A DNA stretch of 53,668 nucleotides from Spirosoma oryzae (GCF_003002825.1 NZ_PVTE01000034.1:1-53668), one strand, 5' to 3'. Counted from the stretch's first letter, positions 40,846 through 49,797 are shown. Notes: generated by a model from the sequence alone, not told the origin. Made by a program: numbers and translations.

Positions 40846-43800
40846 CTAAAAATTGAGGTTGACGCCTAGCGTGTACGTGCGGGGAACCGGGTAGTTCGAC
40901 AGATCGACGCCCTGGCTCAGGTTGCCACCATCACCGTCGCCAGTACCGTTGGCGCTGGTTTCCGGGTTGGGACCACCCCAGTAGTTGGTGAAGACATACA
41001 CCTGCTGAATCGATGCATACGCCCGTGCCGACTTGAAGAAGCGGTTCAGCGGACCAAAGGTGTAGCCCAGTGTGATGTTCTTGATCGTGAAGTACGAGGC
41101 ATTGGCCAGAAACTGACTGCTGTTCCAGTCGCGCTCGACGCCGGTAAAGTTGCCCCCGCCGTTAGTGGCACCGAACTGACCCGCGCCCGGCGTGATGACC
41201 CGTCCGTCGCTGCCGACCCGGAAACGATCTTTTACGCCCGCTACCAGGTTGAACACGCCGTCGAGATTGGCTGTGCTGTACAGGTGCCGTACCCAAAGCT
41301 GGTTGCCGTACGAACCCGATCCAACAATCGACGCGTCGAAATTGCCGTAGCGGAAGGTGTTCGTAATACCATAAACGAATTTCGGAAACGGACTGCCGAT
41401 AATGGCCCGATCGTCGGCATCACCGCCGTAGGTAATCACCCCGTCGCCGTTGACATCTTTGAATTTGATTGTTCCCACGGCTGAGCGACCCGGAATGATG
41501 GGCGAGTTAGCCAGATCCTGTGCGTTCTGGTAATAGCCTTCCTTGACCATGCCGTAAAACTGCCCGAATGGCTGACCAACCTGTGTGATGTGGAACGAAC
41601 CGTAGACGCGGTCGATACCCGGTGCCAGCGCAACGACTTTATTGCGGTTGAACGAGATGTTGGCGTTGGTTGTCCACTGAAGCCGACCCGTCGTGTTCTT
41701 GGTCGTCAGCGAAAACTCGTGGCCCCAGAACTTGATTTCGCCGATGTTGTCGCTATAGCTCGTGAAGCCCGACTCCTGCGGAATTTGCACGGCGTAGAGC
41801 AGATTGGTCGTGCGCTTAGTGTAGAAATCGTACACAAACTGAACCCGGTCGTTGAACAGGCCTAAGTCCAGACCGAGGTCGAACTGCCGGGTCGTTTCCC
41901 AGCCCAGGTTGGGATTGGCCAGCGAAGTAGGTACGGCACCTGATGCGACAGTGCTGCCAAAGACGGCGTTGGCGGTATTGTCGAGCAGCGCGTACTGGGT
42001 ATAGTTACCGATGTTGTTGTTACCGATGATCCCGTAACTGGCACGGACCTTGGCGAACGAGATCGCCGGAACCGGCTTCAGAAATTCTTCGTCCGACAGT
42101 ACCCAGCCCAGCGAGGCCGATGGGAACGTACCCCAGCGATTAGCCGAGCCAAAGCGCGACGAGCCATCCGTCCGAATAGCCGCCGTCAGCAGGTATTTGC
42201 CTTTGTAGTTGTACGTCAGCCGCGATAGATACGATGTCAGCGCCCATTGGTTGACGCCACTGCTCGTGCCGCCCCGATTAATGTTCAGACCACCCTGAAT
42301 GGTCGGAATCTGGTCGTTGGCGTAGGTGTCGGCCTGAATGCGAGTGACATCCTGCCGAAATTGCTGATTCGTAAAGCCGGCCAGCAGTTCGAAGTTATGA
42401 TCGTTGAAACTTTTCGAATAGGTCGCCAGGTTTTCGTTCAGCCACGACACATTGTCCAGACTCTGCCGGATCGATACGGCCGTTGTCGGAACGGGGACGT
42501 TAATGGCGCTTGTCGCAGTTGAGGGGTTAAAGAAGAAAAACTTTGAGTTGAGGTATTCGACATTGATGGTCGACTTGAGCGTTAAGCCCGCAATCGGACG
42601 GTAGGTGACGTAGGCGTTACTCAGCAGGTTGATGTTGCGGGTTTCGTTGGTAAGATCCCGTGCTGCCCGTACCCAGTTCGGGTAGTCGAAAATGTTGCCC
42701 GTACTACCCGGAAAGCGGTTAAACCGGGTCAGGTCGCCGTTCGAGTCATAGATCGGCATGACGGGCCAGGTGTGCAGCGCGTTGAACAGGATGCCCGTGC
42801 CCCGGTCGCCGTCCGTCCGTGGTGTATTGTCGAACACGTAGGAGGGGGCCACGTTGAACCCCACCGACACCTGATCCGACAGGTTGTAATTGGAATTCAT
42901 CCGCAGTGAGTACCGCTTGTACTTGTTGTTCAGCACGACCCCATCTTGGTTGAAAACACCTGCCACCAGTGCGGTGCTGGACCGTTCACGGTTCGAGGAT
43001 ATCGTCAGGTTATAACTTTGAATCGGGGCTACCCGTAGCAAGGCTCCGTACCAGTCGTTGTTTTTGCCTTCGTACTGCGCCGGATTCTGAAATTCAGTAG
43101 GGACCGCCTGCCCCTGATCTTCGTAGTATTCTTTCTTGAACTGCGCAAACTCGACCGCATTCAGCATCTTGATCCGGCCCCGCTGCGGTACCTGCTGCAC
43201 CCCCGCGAAGGTGTTGAAGCTGATATTGGTCTGGCCGACTTTTCCTTTCTTGGTGGTGATGAGGACCACCCCGTTGGCCGCCCGCGACCCGTACAACGAC
43301 GTCGACGCGGCATCTTTCAGTATCGAGATATCATCGATCTCATCAGGGTTTAGCTGGGCGATGGTGCCGGTGATCGGGAAGCCATCGACTACGTACAGCG
43401 GATCGCTGCCCGCCGATACCGATACCTGTCCCCGAATACGGATATTGATGCCCTGTCCCGGCTTACCCGTCGTCTGGTTGATCTGAACCCCCGCCAGCCG
43501 GCCCTGTAGCTTCTGCCCAATCTGCGATACGGGCAAGTCTTTGATCTCCTGTGCGCTAACGTTCTGAACAGCGCCGGTGATTTCCTTCTTCAACTGACTG
43601 CCGTAGCCAACGACGACGACTTCGTTCAGCGTCTGATCGCCTTCACCCAGGGATACGTTCAGCACTTTGTTGGTACCAACCGTTACTTCCTTTGTTTGGT
43701 AGCCGACGAAGCTGAATACCAGTACCGACTGAGGACCCGGTACGGCCAGTTTGAAACTGCCCTGCTCGTCGGTCGTCGTGCCTTTCGTACTCCCTTTCAC

Positions 43801-44043
43801 GACGACTGTCACGCCCGGTAAGCCGTTGTTTTTCTCATCGACTACCCGCCCTGTTATTTCTTCATCGGCCAGCGCTGGTTGCCGGATCGTTGATTCCGGG
43901 TTGGTTGATGGGGCGGTTAGTGGCTGATTGGTCCCGGACGGAGCCCGGCGAATGAACCGTGAATCTGGGTGCCGTGCCTGGGTCAGATTAGGAACGGAGC
44001 CTGCCAGCAGCCAGAGCGCTGTCAGCGAATAGAGCTTGTTCAT
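40846..44043 (-). CDS. SusC/RagA family TonB-linked outer-membrane receptor
   Basis: 1065 residues, usual length. After the signal peptide and a diverged N-terminus come a carboxypeptidase-regulatory-like domain (about 62-132, GRVVDEKNNGLPGVTVVVKG), the TonB box LNEVVVVGYG (139-148), the plug (about 155-265 with QVSVSAGSDPLYVVDGFPI) and a beta barrel to the terminal NYPVPRTYTLGVNLNF. No N-terminal STN or sigma-interaction domain, so it is not itself a signal transducer. It is the first gene of the locus, and susD follows. Confidence 0.96.
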   Translation of the reverse strand: MNKLYSLTALWLLAGSVPNLTQARHPDSRFIRRAPSGTNQPLTAPSTNPESTIRQPALADEEITGRVVDEKNNGLPGVTVVVKGSTKGTTTDEQGSFKLAVPGPQSVLVFSFVGYQTKEVTVGTNKVLNVSLGEGDQTLNEVVVVGYGSQLKKEITGAVQNVSAQEIKDLPVSQIGQKLQGRLAGVQINQTTGKPGQGINIRIRGQVSVSAGSDPLYVVDGFPITGTIAQLNPDEIDDISILKDAASTSLYGSRAANGVVLITTKKGKVGQTNISFNTFAGVQQVPQRGRIKMLNAVEFAQFKKEYYEDQGQAVPTEFQNPAQYEGKNNDWYGALLRVAPIQSYNLTISSNRERSSTALVAGVFNQDGVVLNNKYKRYSLRMNSNYNLSDQVSVGFNVAPSYVFDNTPRTDGDRGTGILFNALHTWPVMPIYDSNGDLTRFNRFPGSTGNIFDYPNWVRAARDLTNETRNINLLSNAYVTYRPIAGLTLKSTINVEYLNSKFFFFNPSTATSAINVPVPTTAVSIRQSLDNVSWLNENLATYSKSFNDHNFELLAGFTNQQFRQDVTRIQADTYANDQIPTIQGGLNINRGGTSSGVNQWALTSYLSRLTYNYKGKYLLTAAIRTDGSSRFGSANRWGTFPSASLGWVLSDEEFLKPVPAISFAKVRASYGIIGNNNIGNYTQYALLDNTANAVFGSTVASGAVPTSLANPNLGWETTRQFDLGLDLGLFNDRVQFVYDFYTKRTTNLLYAVQIPQESGFTSYSDNIGEIKFWGHEFSLTTKNTTGRLQWTTNANISFNRNKVVALAPGIDRVYGSFHITQVGQPFGQFYGMVKEGYYQNAQDLANSPIIPGRSAVGTIKFKDVNGDGVITYGGDADDRAIIGSPFPKFVYGITNTFRYGNFDASIVGSGSYGNQLWVRHLYSTANLDGVFNLVAGVKDRFRVGSDGRVITPGAGQFGATNGGGNFTGVERDWNSSQFLANASYFTIKNITLGYTFGPLNRFFKSARAYASIQQVYVFTNYWGGPNPETSANGTGDGDGGNLSQGVDLSNYPVPRTYTLGVNLNF

Positions 44044-44297
44044 GAGGGTCTGGTTTAAGAGTTAGGAACACCCGTCAGCCGCGCTACTCTGGCCGGATGA
44101 GTGGTCAAATATTAGGCTCACCAGCCGCAGAACTTACCCCTACTTGCCTACTTTTATAACTATTTTGTTATTTATTTTGGTATTTTCTAGTATAAACTCA
44201 CTGGGATATTAGTGAGAAATATACTTAGTATTGCCTGGTGAAAATTCGTGCCAGTTGCACTAAGGTGGCTTTTACAGGATGCGTACGCTTGCATGAA

Positions 44298-44867
44298 TTA
44301 CTGCCATATGGATACCAGTCCTGCTGATGTTCCCAGTAGCGGATCGGTAGTGGGTAGAGGTAGGGCCGCGATCGTTTGGTCGGCCCTGGGGCGCTCGCCG
44401 GGGTGGCCCCGCAGGACATCGAAGGTTCGTCCGCCGGGGTAAGCGCCTACCACCCCGAAGTCAGCTGACGAGCCAAGGTTCTGATGGCCTACGCCAGCTG
44501 GAATAACAATAACGTCGCCCGCTTGTACCGACACGGCTTTGCCTTTCGACCCGCCCAGCTGAACGGTTGCCGATCCACTGTAAATACCTAGTACCTCATG
44601 CGAAAGACTATGGTAATGCAGGTAAGAAAAGATGCCGTTTCGCCAGGCGTTTGTCCAGTCATTGGCGGCAAAGCGTTGCTCCAGCCACGTGGCTCCTGCC
44701 GATTTACGCTCTGAAAAGACATTGCGATACAGCAGCAATGGGTAGCGACTGTTTGGAATCTGCCCATCGTCGGCGAAGTGGAAAAGTTCGGGCCTGGGGC
44801 TGTCAGACTCCATGCGTAGCAAGCTGTTTAAAAGCGGTAGACTCACGATAAATTCGGTGCGGTTCAT
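44298..44867 (-). CDS. cupin-fold protein (YjlB-like)
   Basis: 189 residues. A single cupin barrel with metal-binding HYHSLSHEVLGIYSGSA (His about 85-93) and VIPAGVGHQNLG (His about 125). It resembles YjlB-type cupins of unknown function. It lies 254 bases upstream of susC on the same strand; a terminator after the preceding gene suggests separate or early transcription. It may be linked to the locus but is not required for the pattern. Confidence 0.75.
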   Translation of the reverse strand: MNRTEFIVSLPLLNSLLRMESDSPRPELFHFADDGQIPNSRYPLLLYRNVFSERKSAGATWLEQRFAANDWTNAWRNGIFSYLHYHSLSHEVLGIYSGSATVQLGGSKGKAVSVQAGDVIVIPAGVGHQNLGSSADFGVVGAYPGGRTFDVLRGHPGERPRADQTIAALPLPTTDPLLGTSAGLVSIWQ

Positions 44868-44882
44868 CGCTATGCCGATAAA

Positions 44883-44914
44883 AAAGCGGAGCCCTGACGA
44901 CAGGACTCCGCTTT
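44883..44914 (-). terminator. intrinsic terminator of the small acidic-protein gene
   Basis: AAAGCGGAG pairs with CTCCGCTTT, extended inward by CCTG / CAGG. Followed on the minus strand by TTTTT. It lies 20 bases after the stop codon of the gene ending at 44934. Confidence 0.8.
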
Positions 44915-44933
44915 CGTAGTTTGTTAGGTTGAC

Positions 44934-45257
44934 TTATAGGCCCCCCCGCATATCATCGTCGTCCATGGCCGGGTCTGGCTCGGTGCCGTCGTTATTACCG
45001 AGTGAATCTCCGTTGCCGTAATTATCAACGTCGGGTTCCATGTTTGGGCTGCCCGATGCGGCTCCGGTACCGCTGGCTGCATCGTCCTCGTCGGTTGGTG
45101 TCGTGGGCAATGTCTGCGCGTCTCCCGACAGATCGGTGGGATTATACGTTTCGTCCATCATTTGCCCGTCGGCGGGTATTTGGGCGGGGCCACCCGTGTC
45201 GGGTCGATACGTCTGATTCGGCTGACGCAGCATCGCATCCTGGTTTTCACTGTTCAT
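44934..45257 (-). CDS. small acidic low-complexity protein of unknown function
   Basis: 107 residues, rich in Asp, Asn, Gly, Pro and Thr (DTGGPAQIPADGQMMDETYN, TPTDEDDAASG, EPDPAMDDDDMRGGL). No signal peptide, membrane segment or cysteine. It is probably disordered. I do not recognise a family. It lies 36 bp after the next unknown gene in one direction and is followed by a terminator, so the pair could be a transcription unit. Confidence 0.6.
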   Translation of the reverse strand: MNSENQDAMLRQPNQTYRPDTGGPAQIPADGQMMDETYNPTDLSGDAQTLPTTPTDEDDAASGTGAASGSPNMEPDVDNYGNGDSLGNNDGTEPDPAMDDDDMRGGL

Positions 45258-45293
45258 CGTGGCGTTGAGAAAAAAGTTAACTGATAAGGTTGC

Positions 45294-45740
45294 CTAGCCC
45301 CGGGTAAACACCTCCCATAGCCGGTTGTATAACTTACGCGAGTAATTGGCAATGTCGGTATGCGACGCATGAACCAGAAACGGCGCAAAGGCCACCGCAG
45401 CACCGGGAAGCGGCTCGATCTTCACCGTTCGCCCCGTTGTCCAGCGCCCCGCCAGCCGACGAACGGAACCCGTCAGCCGCAGGCCAGCATCGGGTAAATC
45501 GATGGAGCAGGATTCGGGGTACTGCGCAACCGCCAGCTGTTGCGAAAAATCCTGCAACCGACTAGCGTCGAACCAGGACAGCGTCGGTACACTGAACGAG
45601 CGATTCGCCCGACCAGTGCGGTATAGTAAGCCGATAGACAGCGACAGTGGGCCGGTCGATGTTGATCGGCGGCTGGAAACCTGTACGTCTAGAACTTCAA
45701 GTGGAGCGGTCTCCGAAGCGGTAGTAACTTCTAAAGTCAT
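45294..45740 (-). CDS. hypothetical protein
   Basis: 148 residues, rich in beta-type sequence (PLEVLDVQVSSRRSTSTGPLSLSIGLLYRTGR), no signal peptide or membrane segment, ending SRKLYNRLWEVFTRG. I recognise no domain. It precedes the acidic protein by 36 bases on the same strand. Codon use is like that of its neighbours, so it is likely real. Confidence 0.55.
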   Translation of the reverse strand: MTLEVTTASETAPLEVLDVQVSSRRSTSTGPLSLSIGLLYRTGRANRSFSVPTLSWFDASRLQDFSQQLAVAQYPESCSIDLPDAGLRLTGSVRRLAGRWTTGRTVKIEPLPGAAVAFAPFLVHASHTDIANYSRKLYNRLWEVFTRG

Positions 45741-45863
45741 GCGTCGATGAAAAAAGGAACAGCTAGTTAGCCAGTAGGCGGTAAGTCGACAAGAAAATCT
45801 GTCTGACCGGGCTGTCTATTTAGCCTGTGGTAAATGGCCTAACTAGCTGTCTCGACCGTGTGT

Positions 45864-46610
45864 TTACACGTAGATCATTTTTCGCGTCATTCCACCGTCG
45901 ACAGTGAAGTTCTGGCCCGTGATGAAGCTGTTCTCGGGCGAAATCAGAAACAAAATCATGCGGGCAATGTCGTCAGCGGTCCCGACCCGCCCGGCCGGGT
46001 GCTGTTCGTGATCTTCGGGAGAGAGGTCGTCGGGCTTCGACTTGGCTTTCTTCAGGGCCGACACGTCGATCCAGCCGGGGCTGATACAATTGACGCGAAT
46101 CGACGGCCCCAAACTGACCGCCAGTGAGTGGGTTAGCGACAGAATCGCCCCTTTCGAGGCCGAGTACGCGAAGGTATCTGGCTCCGACTGGAACGCCCGC
46201 GTCGAACACATATTGATGATACAGCCTTTCTGCGAGGCAATGGCTGGGGCACAGTGCTTGGCGCACAAAAAGGTGCCGGTGAGGTTGGTGCCGATTACCC
46301 GGTTCCATTCGTCCAGCGTCAGCTTATCGATTGGCTTGCGCGTCATCTGAGCGGCATTGTTGATGAGCACGTCGATCTGTCCGAAGTGGTTCAGCGTCTG
46401 ATCGACGGCTTTTTTTACGTTGACTTCACTGGATACATCGCAGGAGACGAACAGAAGCTGCGAGGAAGAGGCTTTAAAGGCATCCCGCATTTCTGCCAGT
46501 GCTTCGGTGTCGGCTTCCCAGACGGCCACCCGGTAGCCGTGCGTAATCAGGTACTGTGTCGTCACCCGGCCGATTCCCTGGCCTCCTCCGGTAATGATAG
46601 CTGTTTTCAT
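45864..46610 (-). CDS. SDR family oxidoreductase (classical, FabG-like)
   Basis: 248 residues from ATG 46610 (a longer frame exists but adds unrelated residues). TGGGQGIG (8-15), NNAA (about 84-87), the catalytic Ser in NMCSTRAF, the YSASK motif (Tyr and Lys of the active site), and the C-terminal ISPENSFITGQNFTVDGGM. A typical classical SDR, probably NAD(P)-dependent on a sugar or acyl substrate. It is transcribed divergently from the deacetylase gene. Confidence 0.9.
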   Translation of the reverse strand: MKTAIITGGGQGIGRVTTQYLITHGYRVAVWEADTEALAEMRDAFKASSSQLLFVSCDVSSEVNVKKAVDQTLNHFGQIDVLINNAAQMTRKPIDKLTLDEWNRVIGTNLTGTFLCAKHCAPAIASQKGCIINMCSTRAFQSEPDTFAYSASKGAILSLTHSLAVSLGPSIRVNCISPGWIDVSALKKAKSKPDDLSPEDHEQHPAGRVGTADDIARMILFLISPENSFITGQNFTVDGGMTRKMIYV

Positions 46611-46812
46611 AGATGTGTTGGGTAAGCGTAAAGGCCAAACTACGTCTATCCGTAACACTGACCGATACCGGGTGGTTATGAAATCGGTATCGTTTCGCCA
46701 TCGGCTTCAGGGGGCTACGGATACACAGCAGGCGTAGAACTGGTAACGTCATTTCACCGAAAGTCGTATGTAGCGCTGCCGAACGATGCGGCCATACGTA
46801 ATTGCTTCTAGT

Positions 46813-47715
46813 ATGCTTCAGATTGCTTATTCACCGGTATACCGGCTTCGGCTACCCGAGGGTCACCGGTTTCCGATGCTCAAATACGAACTGATCCATG
46901 AACAGCTTCTCTACGAAGGCACTTGCACCGACGACAATTTTTTCGCTCCCCAACCTGTCGACGACCGCTGGGTGCTGGGCGTGCATGCGGCAGCCTACGT
47001 GCAGCAACTCAAAACGCTGACTGTGCCGGCGGAGATGGTACGTCGTATTGGCTTTCCGCTGACGGCTGAGTTAATCGAGCGCGAATGGATCATTACGCAG
47101 GGAACGATCGACTGCACACAGATTGCCCGTCGGGATGGGGTTGCGATGAACGTCGCCGGCGGAACCCACCATGCGTTTCCCGACCGGGGTGAAGGGTTCT
47201 GCATGCTGAACGACGTAGGGGTAGCTGCGCACTACTTGCTCGAAACAGGGCAGGTCCGGCAAATTCTGGTGATCGATCTGGATGTGCATCAGGGAAATGG
47301 TACGGCGGCTATGTTTCAGCATGAGCCGCGTGTCTTCACGTTCAGCGTTCACGGAAAAGACAATTATCCACTGCGAAAGGAGCAGTCTGACCTGGACGTC
47401 GAACTACCCACCGGCACCGCTGACGAGCTGTATCTGAACACACTCTACGATACGCTACCCAAACTGATCGACCGCGTACAGCCCGACTTCCTGTTCTACG
47501 TGTCGGGCGTCGACATTCTGGCGTCGGATCGACTGGGCAAGATGGCGGTTAGCCGTGAAGGCTGTCAGCAGCGCGACCGGTTTGTATTCGAACAGGCGAT
47601 CCAGCGCAATCTCCCAATTACCGTCTCGATGGGTGGCGGCTACTCGCCCCGCCTGACCGACATCGTCGAAGCACACTGCAACACCTTCCGAATGGCGGAT
47701 AGTATGTATTTTTAG
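46813..47715 (+). CDS. histone deacetylase-superfamily amidohydrolase
   Basis: 300 residues from ATG 46813. The arginase/deacetylase fold has its active site intact: HH119-120 (GGTHHAF), DLDVHQGNG with zinc ligands Asp157 and His159, and a third zinc ligand Asp234 in SGVDILASD, and the LG-loop GGGYS near the end. Bacterial members (AcuC-like, acetylpolyamine amidohydrolases) deacetylate acetyl-CoA synthetase, polyamines or acetoin. No such partner is adjacent. A palindromic repeat follows nine bases after the stop. Confidence 0.9.
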   Translation: MLQIAYSPVYRLRLPEGHRFPMLKYELIHEQLLYEGTCTDDNFFAPQPVDDRWVLGVHAAAYVQQLKTLTVPAEMVRRIGFPLTAELIEREWIITQGTIDCTQIARRDGVAMNVAGGTHHAFPDRGEGFCMLNDVGVAAHYLLETGQVRQILVIDLDVHQGNGTAAMFQHEPRVFTFSVHGKDNYPLRKEQSDLDVELPTGTADELYLNTLYDTLPKLIDRVQPDFLFYVSGVDILASDRLGKMAVSREGCQQRDRFVFEQAIQRNLPITVSMGGGYSPRLTDIVEAHCNTFRMADSMYF

Positions 47716-47721
47716 CTATAT

Positions 47722-47822
47722 GTCGCCTGGACGTCCACGTCCGGGTGGACGCGAAGCGGCCTGCTAGCTGCCGCCTTACGTAGTTGGCCTGACGGCCACC
47801 CGGACGTGGACGTCCAGGCTAC
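47722..47822. repeat. about 100-bp directional palindrome, copy 5
   Basis: Ends GTCGCCTGGACGTCCACGTC and GACGTGGACGTCCAGGCTAC enclose the core with AAGCGGCC, TAGCTGCCGCC and GGCCTGACGGCC. It is in the same orientation as copy 4. It lies between convergent deacetylase and ilvE genes. Confidence 0.9.
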
Positions 47823-47859
47823 GTTTACTCACCAGACTACACATTCCCACAAAAAAGAA

Positions 47860-47906
47860 CCCCTCTCCCGTTTTGGGAGAGGGGTAGGGACGGTCGGCCG
47901 CAGCCG
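47860..47906. repeat. GC-rich dispersed repeat, copy 4, with hairpin
   Basis: CCCCTCTCCC / GGGAGAGGGG forms a stem (47860-47884) and could act as a terminator, though no T-run follows. It is followed by GGACGGTCGGCCGCAGCCG, matching 148-166 with one change. Confidence 0.65.
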
Positions 47907-47919
47907 TGAGGGTAGCCCG

Positions 47920-47954
47920 CCGAAAACCGTAAACTAAATACCGTAAACCACTTA
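47920..47954. repeat. heptad array, single arm (TWTWCRG type, minus-strand sense)
   Basis: The 7-mers CCGAAAA CCGTAAA CTAAATA CCGTAAA CCACTTA run in phase, ending over the ilvE stop codon at 47952. No second arm is seen. Confidence 0.75.
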
Positions 47955-49022
47955 CACCGTATGTATCCAGCCGAACGTATCTTCCACTTGACCGGTGCGA
48001 ATACCGTTCATCTGATCGCGGAGCTTAACGGCTATTGAGTTATCAGGACCATATTCGGGCAGCATATAATCGTTGCCGTTGTAGCCGATGAGCGCGTAAG
48101 GCGAAGCGCCGACCGCCGTTCCAGCACCGAAGGCTTCCGTCAGACGACCGCTTTCAATACCGGTGAGTACTTCTTCGATAGACACCAGCCGCTCTTCGAC
48201 CTCGATACCCATGCTGCGGGCGATCTGAAGCAATGAATCGCGCGTAACGCCTTTCAGAATCGAATCCGACGTAGCGGGCGTCACCAGCTTACCGTCGATG
48301 ATGAACATAATATTCATCGTGCCTGATTCCTCGATGTACTTGTGCTCGCGGGCGTCGGTCCAGATCAACTGATCGTAGCCCTGCTGTTGCGCCAGGAGCG
48401 TCGGGTACATCGACCCGGCATAGTTACCGGCACATTTCGCGAAGCCGACGCCACCCGGTGCCGAGCGGATATAGTCGGTTTCGACTTTGAGTTTCGGCGG
48501 CTTCGAGTAATACGCACCTACCGGGCAGGTAAAGATGCAGAACCGGTACGTTTTCGAGGGAGCAACACCCAGGTACGTATCGGTTGCAAACATATACGGC
48601 CGGATGTATAGCGAGCTTTCCGGCGACGATGGTACCCAATCGGCATCGATGCGCAGTAGCGCTTCCAGACCGCCCATAAATACTTCTTCGGTCAGTGTGG
48701 CCATGCACATCCGCTTGGCCGACTCGTTCATCCGCTTGAAATTTTCGTACGGCCGGAACAGGCGCACCTCACCCGCTTCGTTCTTGAACGCTTTCATGCC
48801 TTCAAAGATCGACTGACCGTAATGCAGCGACGATAGGGCCGGACTCAGCGTAAAGTTGTCGAATGGCACAATCATCTGATTTGTCCATTCGCCGTCAATA
48901 AAGTCCGCCACGAACATATGGTCGGAGAAGTGTTTTCCGAAAGGCAGATTGTTGAAATCGACCTCCTGAATGCGGGAGCGTTCCGCTTTCCGCAATTCAA
49001 TTTGCAAGACGTCCGTCGTCAT
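47952..49022 (-). CDS. ilvE: branched-chain amino acid aminotransferase
   Basis: 356 residues from ATG 49022 (the upstream frame crosses the promoter element). Class IV PLP enzyme with the family patterns FGKHFSDHMFVADF, SSLHYGQSIFEGMKAF, the lysine loop GFAKCAGNYAGSM (PLP Schiff base on Lys), YIEESGTMNIMFI and GAGTAVGASPYALIGYNG. It transfers amino groups in Ile, Leu and Val synthesis. A promoter element lies 48 bases before the start. Confidence 0.96.
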   Translation of the reverse strand: MTTDVLQIELRKAERSRIQEVDFNNLPFGKHFSDHMFVADFIDGEWTNQMIVPFDNFTLSPALSSLHYGQSIFEGMKAFKNEAGEVRLFRPYENFKRMNESAKRMCMATLTEEVFMGGLEALLRIDADWVPSSPESSLYIRPYMFATDTYLGVAPSKTYRFCIFTCPVGAYYSKPPKLKVETDYIRSAPGGVGFAKCAGNYAGSMYPTLLAQQQGYDQLIWTDAREHKYIEESGTMNIMFIIDGKLVTPATSDSILKGVTRDSLLQIARSMGIEVEERLVSIEEVLTGIESGRLTEAFGAGTAVGASPYALIGYNGNDYMLPEYGPDNSIAVKLRDQMNGIRTGQVEDTFGWIHTV

Positions 49023-49069
49023 AATCAGGGTGTTGGTTAATGTGCTGAACCGTTTTGAACGGGGCACGG

Positions 49070-49077
49070 CAAAGCTA
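49070..49077 (-). promoter_or_regulatory. Bacteroidota -7 promoter element of ilvE
   Basis: On the minus strand TAGCTTTG matches TAnnTTTG perfectly, about 48 bases before the ATG. Confidence 0.6.
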
Positions 49078-49127
49078 AAAAATTAGCCGGACTAAGTTTA
49101 GTTGTTAAGACAACTTTCTTTTTCGGC

Positions 49128-49679
49128 TTACACACGGGCTTTCCACTCGATCTCATCGGCTCCCAAATCCTGCGCCATCAGTCGGCCCAGCACAAAGAAA
49201 TAATCCGACAGTCGGTTGAGGTACTGAATCACCAGTGGGTCGACCGGTTGCTGCGCGTTTAAGGCAATCACAACGCGTTCGCATCGGCGGCAAACCGTTC
49301 GGGCCAGATGACAAAAAGATACTGATTGATGACCACCCGGCAGCACAAAAGCCCGCAACTCCGATAGCTTGGCGTCCATGTCATCCATGCCGTCTTCCAG
49401 CCGTACTACGTCAGCGTCGATAATAGCTGGTAAAGTCTTACGTACCGTTTTGTCGGGGTCCGTTGCCAGTTCGGCACCAATGGTAAAGAGTCGATCCTGA
49501 ATCTCGGCAAGTAAATCAATCCGTGCCGCGTTGACCGGCTGATCGCGGAGGAGACCGACCCACGCATTCAATTCATCGACTGTCCCATACGCATCAATTC
49601 GCAATTCCGCCTTACTCACGCGCCGACCGCCAATCAGGGCCGTCTGTCCGGTATCACCCGTTTTTGTGTAAATCTTCAT
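49128..49679 (-). CDS. PduO-type cob(I)alamin adenosyltransferase
   Basis: 183 residues, a single four-helix-bundle domain. ATP-binding N-terminal loop KIYTKTGDTGQTALIGGRRVSK, then AYGTVDELNAWVGLL, the CRRCERVV helix with the conserved Arg and Glu, and the YLNRLSDYFFVLGRL helix. It makes adenosylcobalamin from cob(I)alamin and ATP, in the cytoplasm. No cobalamin riboswitch-like leader is visible; the leader is short. It is separate from ilvE (105-bp gap). Confidence 0.93.
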   Translation of the reverse strand: MKIYTKTGDTGQTALIGGRRVSKAELRIDAYGTVDELNAWVGLLRDQPVNAARIDLLAEIQDRLFTIGAELATDPDKTVRKTLPAIIDADVVRLEDGMDDMDAKLSELRAFVLPGGHQSVSFCHLARTVCRRCERVVIALNAQQPVDPLVIQYLNRLSDYFFVLGRLMAQDLGADEIEWKARV

Positions 49680-49741
49680 AAATCACCAAACCCAGTGTTG
49701 CAACAAAAAGCTAAGCTAACGGAATTCGTCCGTTCAGGCCG

Positions 49742-49750
49742 TACCTTTGC
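49742..49750 (+). promoter_or_regulatory. Bacteroidota -7 promoter element for the membrane protein - queA unit
   Basis: TACCTTTGC matches TAnnTTTG perfectly, giving a transcription start near 49757. The leader to the ATG at 49836 is about 80 bases and contains an octad array and a competing short frame (ATG 49778). Confidence 0.75.
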
Positions 49751-49797
49751 CCTTGATTCAAAACCTGTTTATTACCTATGAGCGTAAATGTGCAGGA

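Noticed and set aside
39118..44043. The SusCD block as a classical polysaccharide utilisation locus
   Set aside because: No glycoside hydrolase, polysaccharide lyase, sulfatase or hybrid two-component regulator lies in the block. It is described as a sugar-uptake and oxidation locus instead.
49128..49740. Cobalamin riboswitch upstream of the adenosyltransferase
   Set aside because: The leader is short and lacks the conserved B12-box or stem arrangement.
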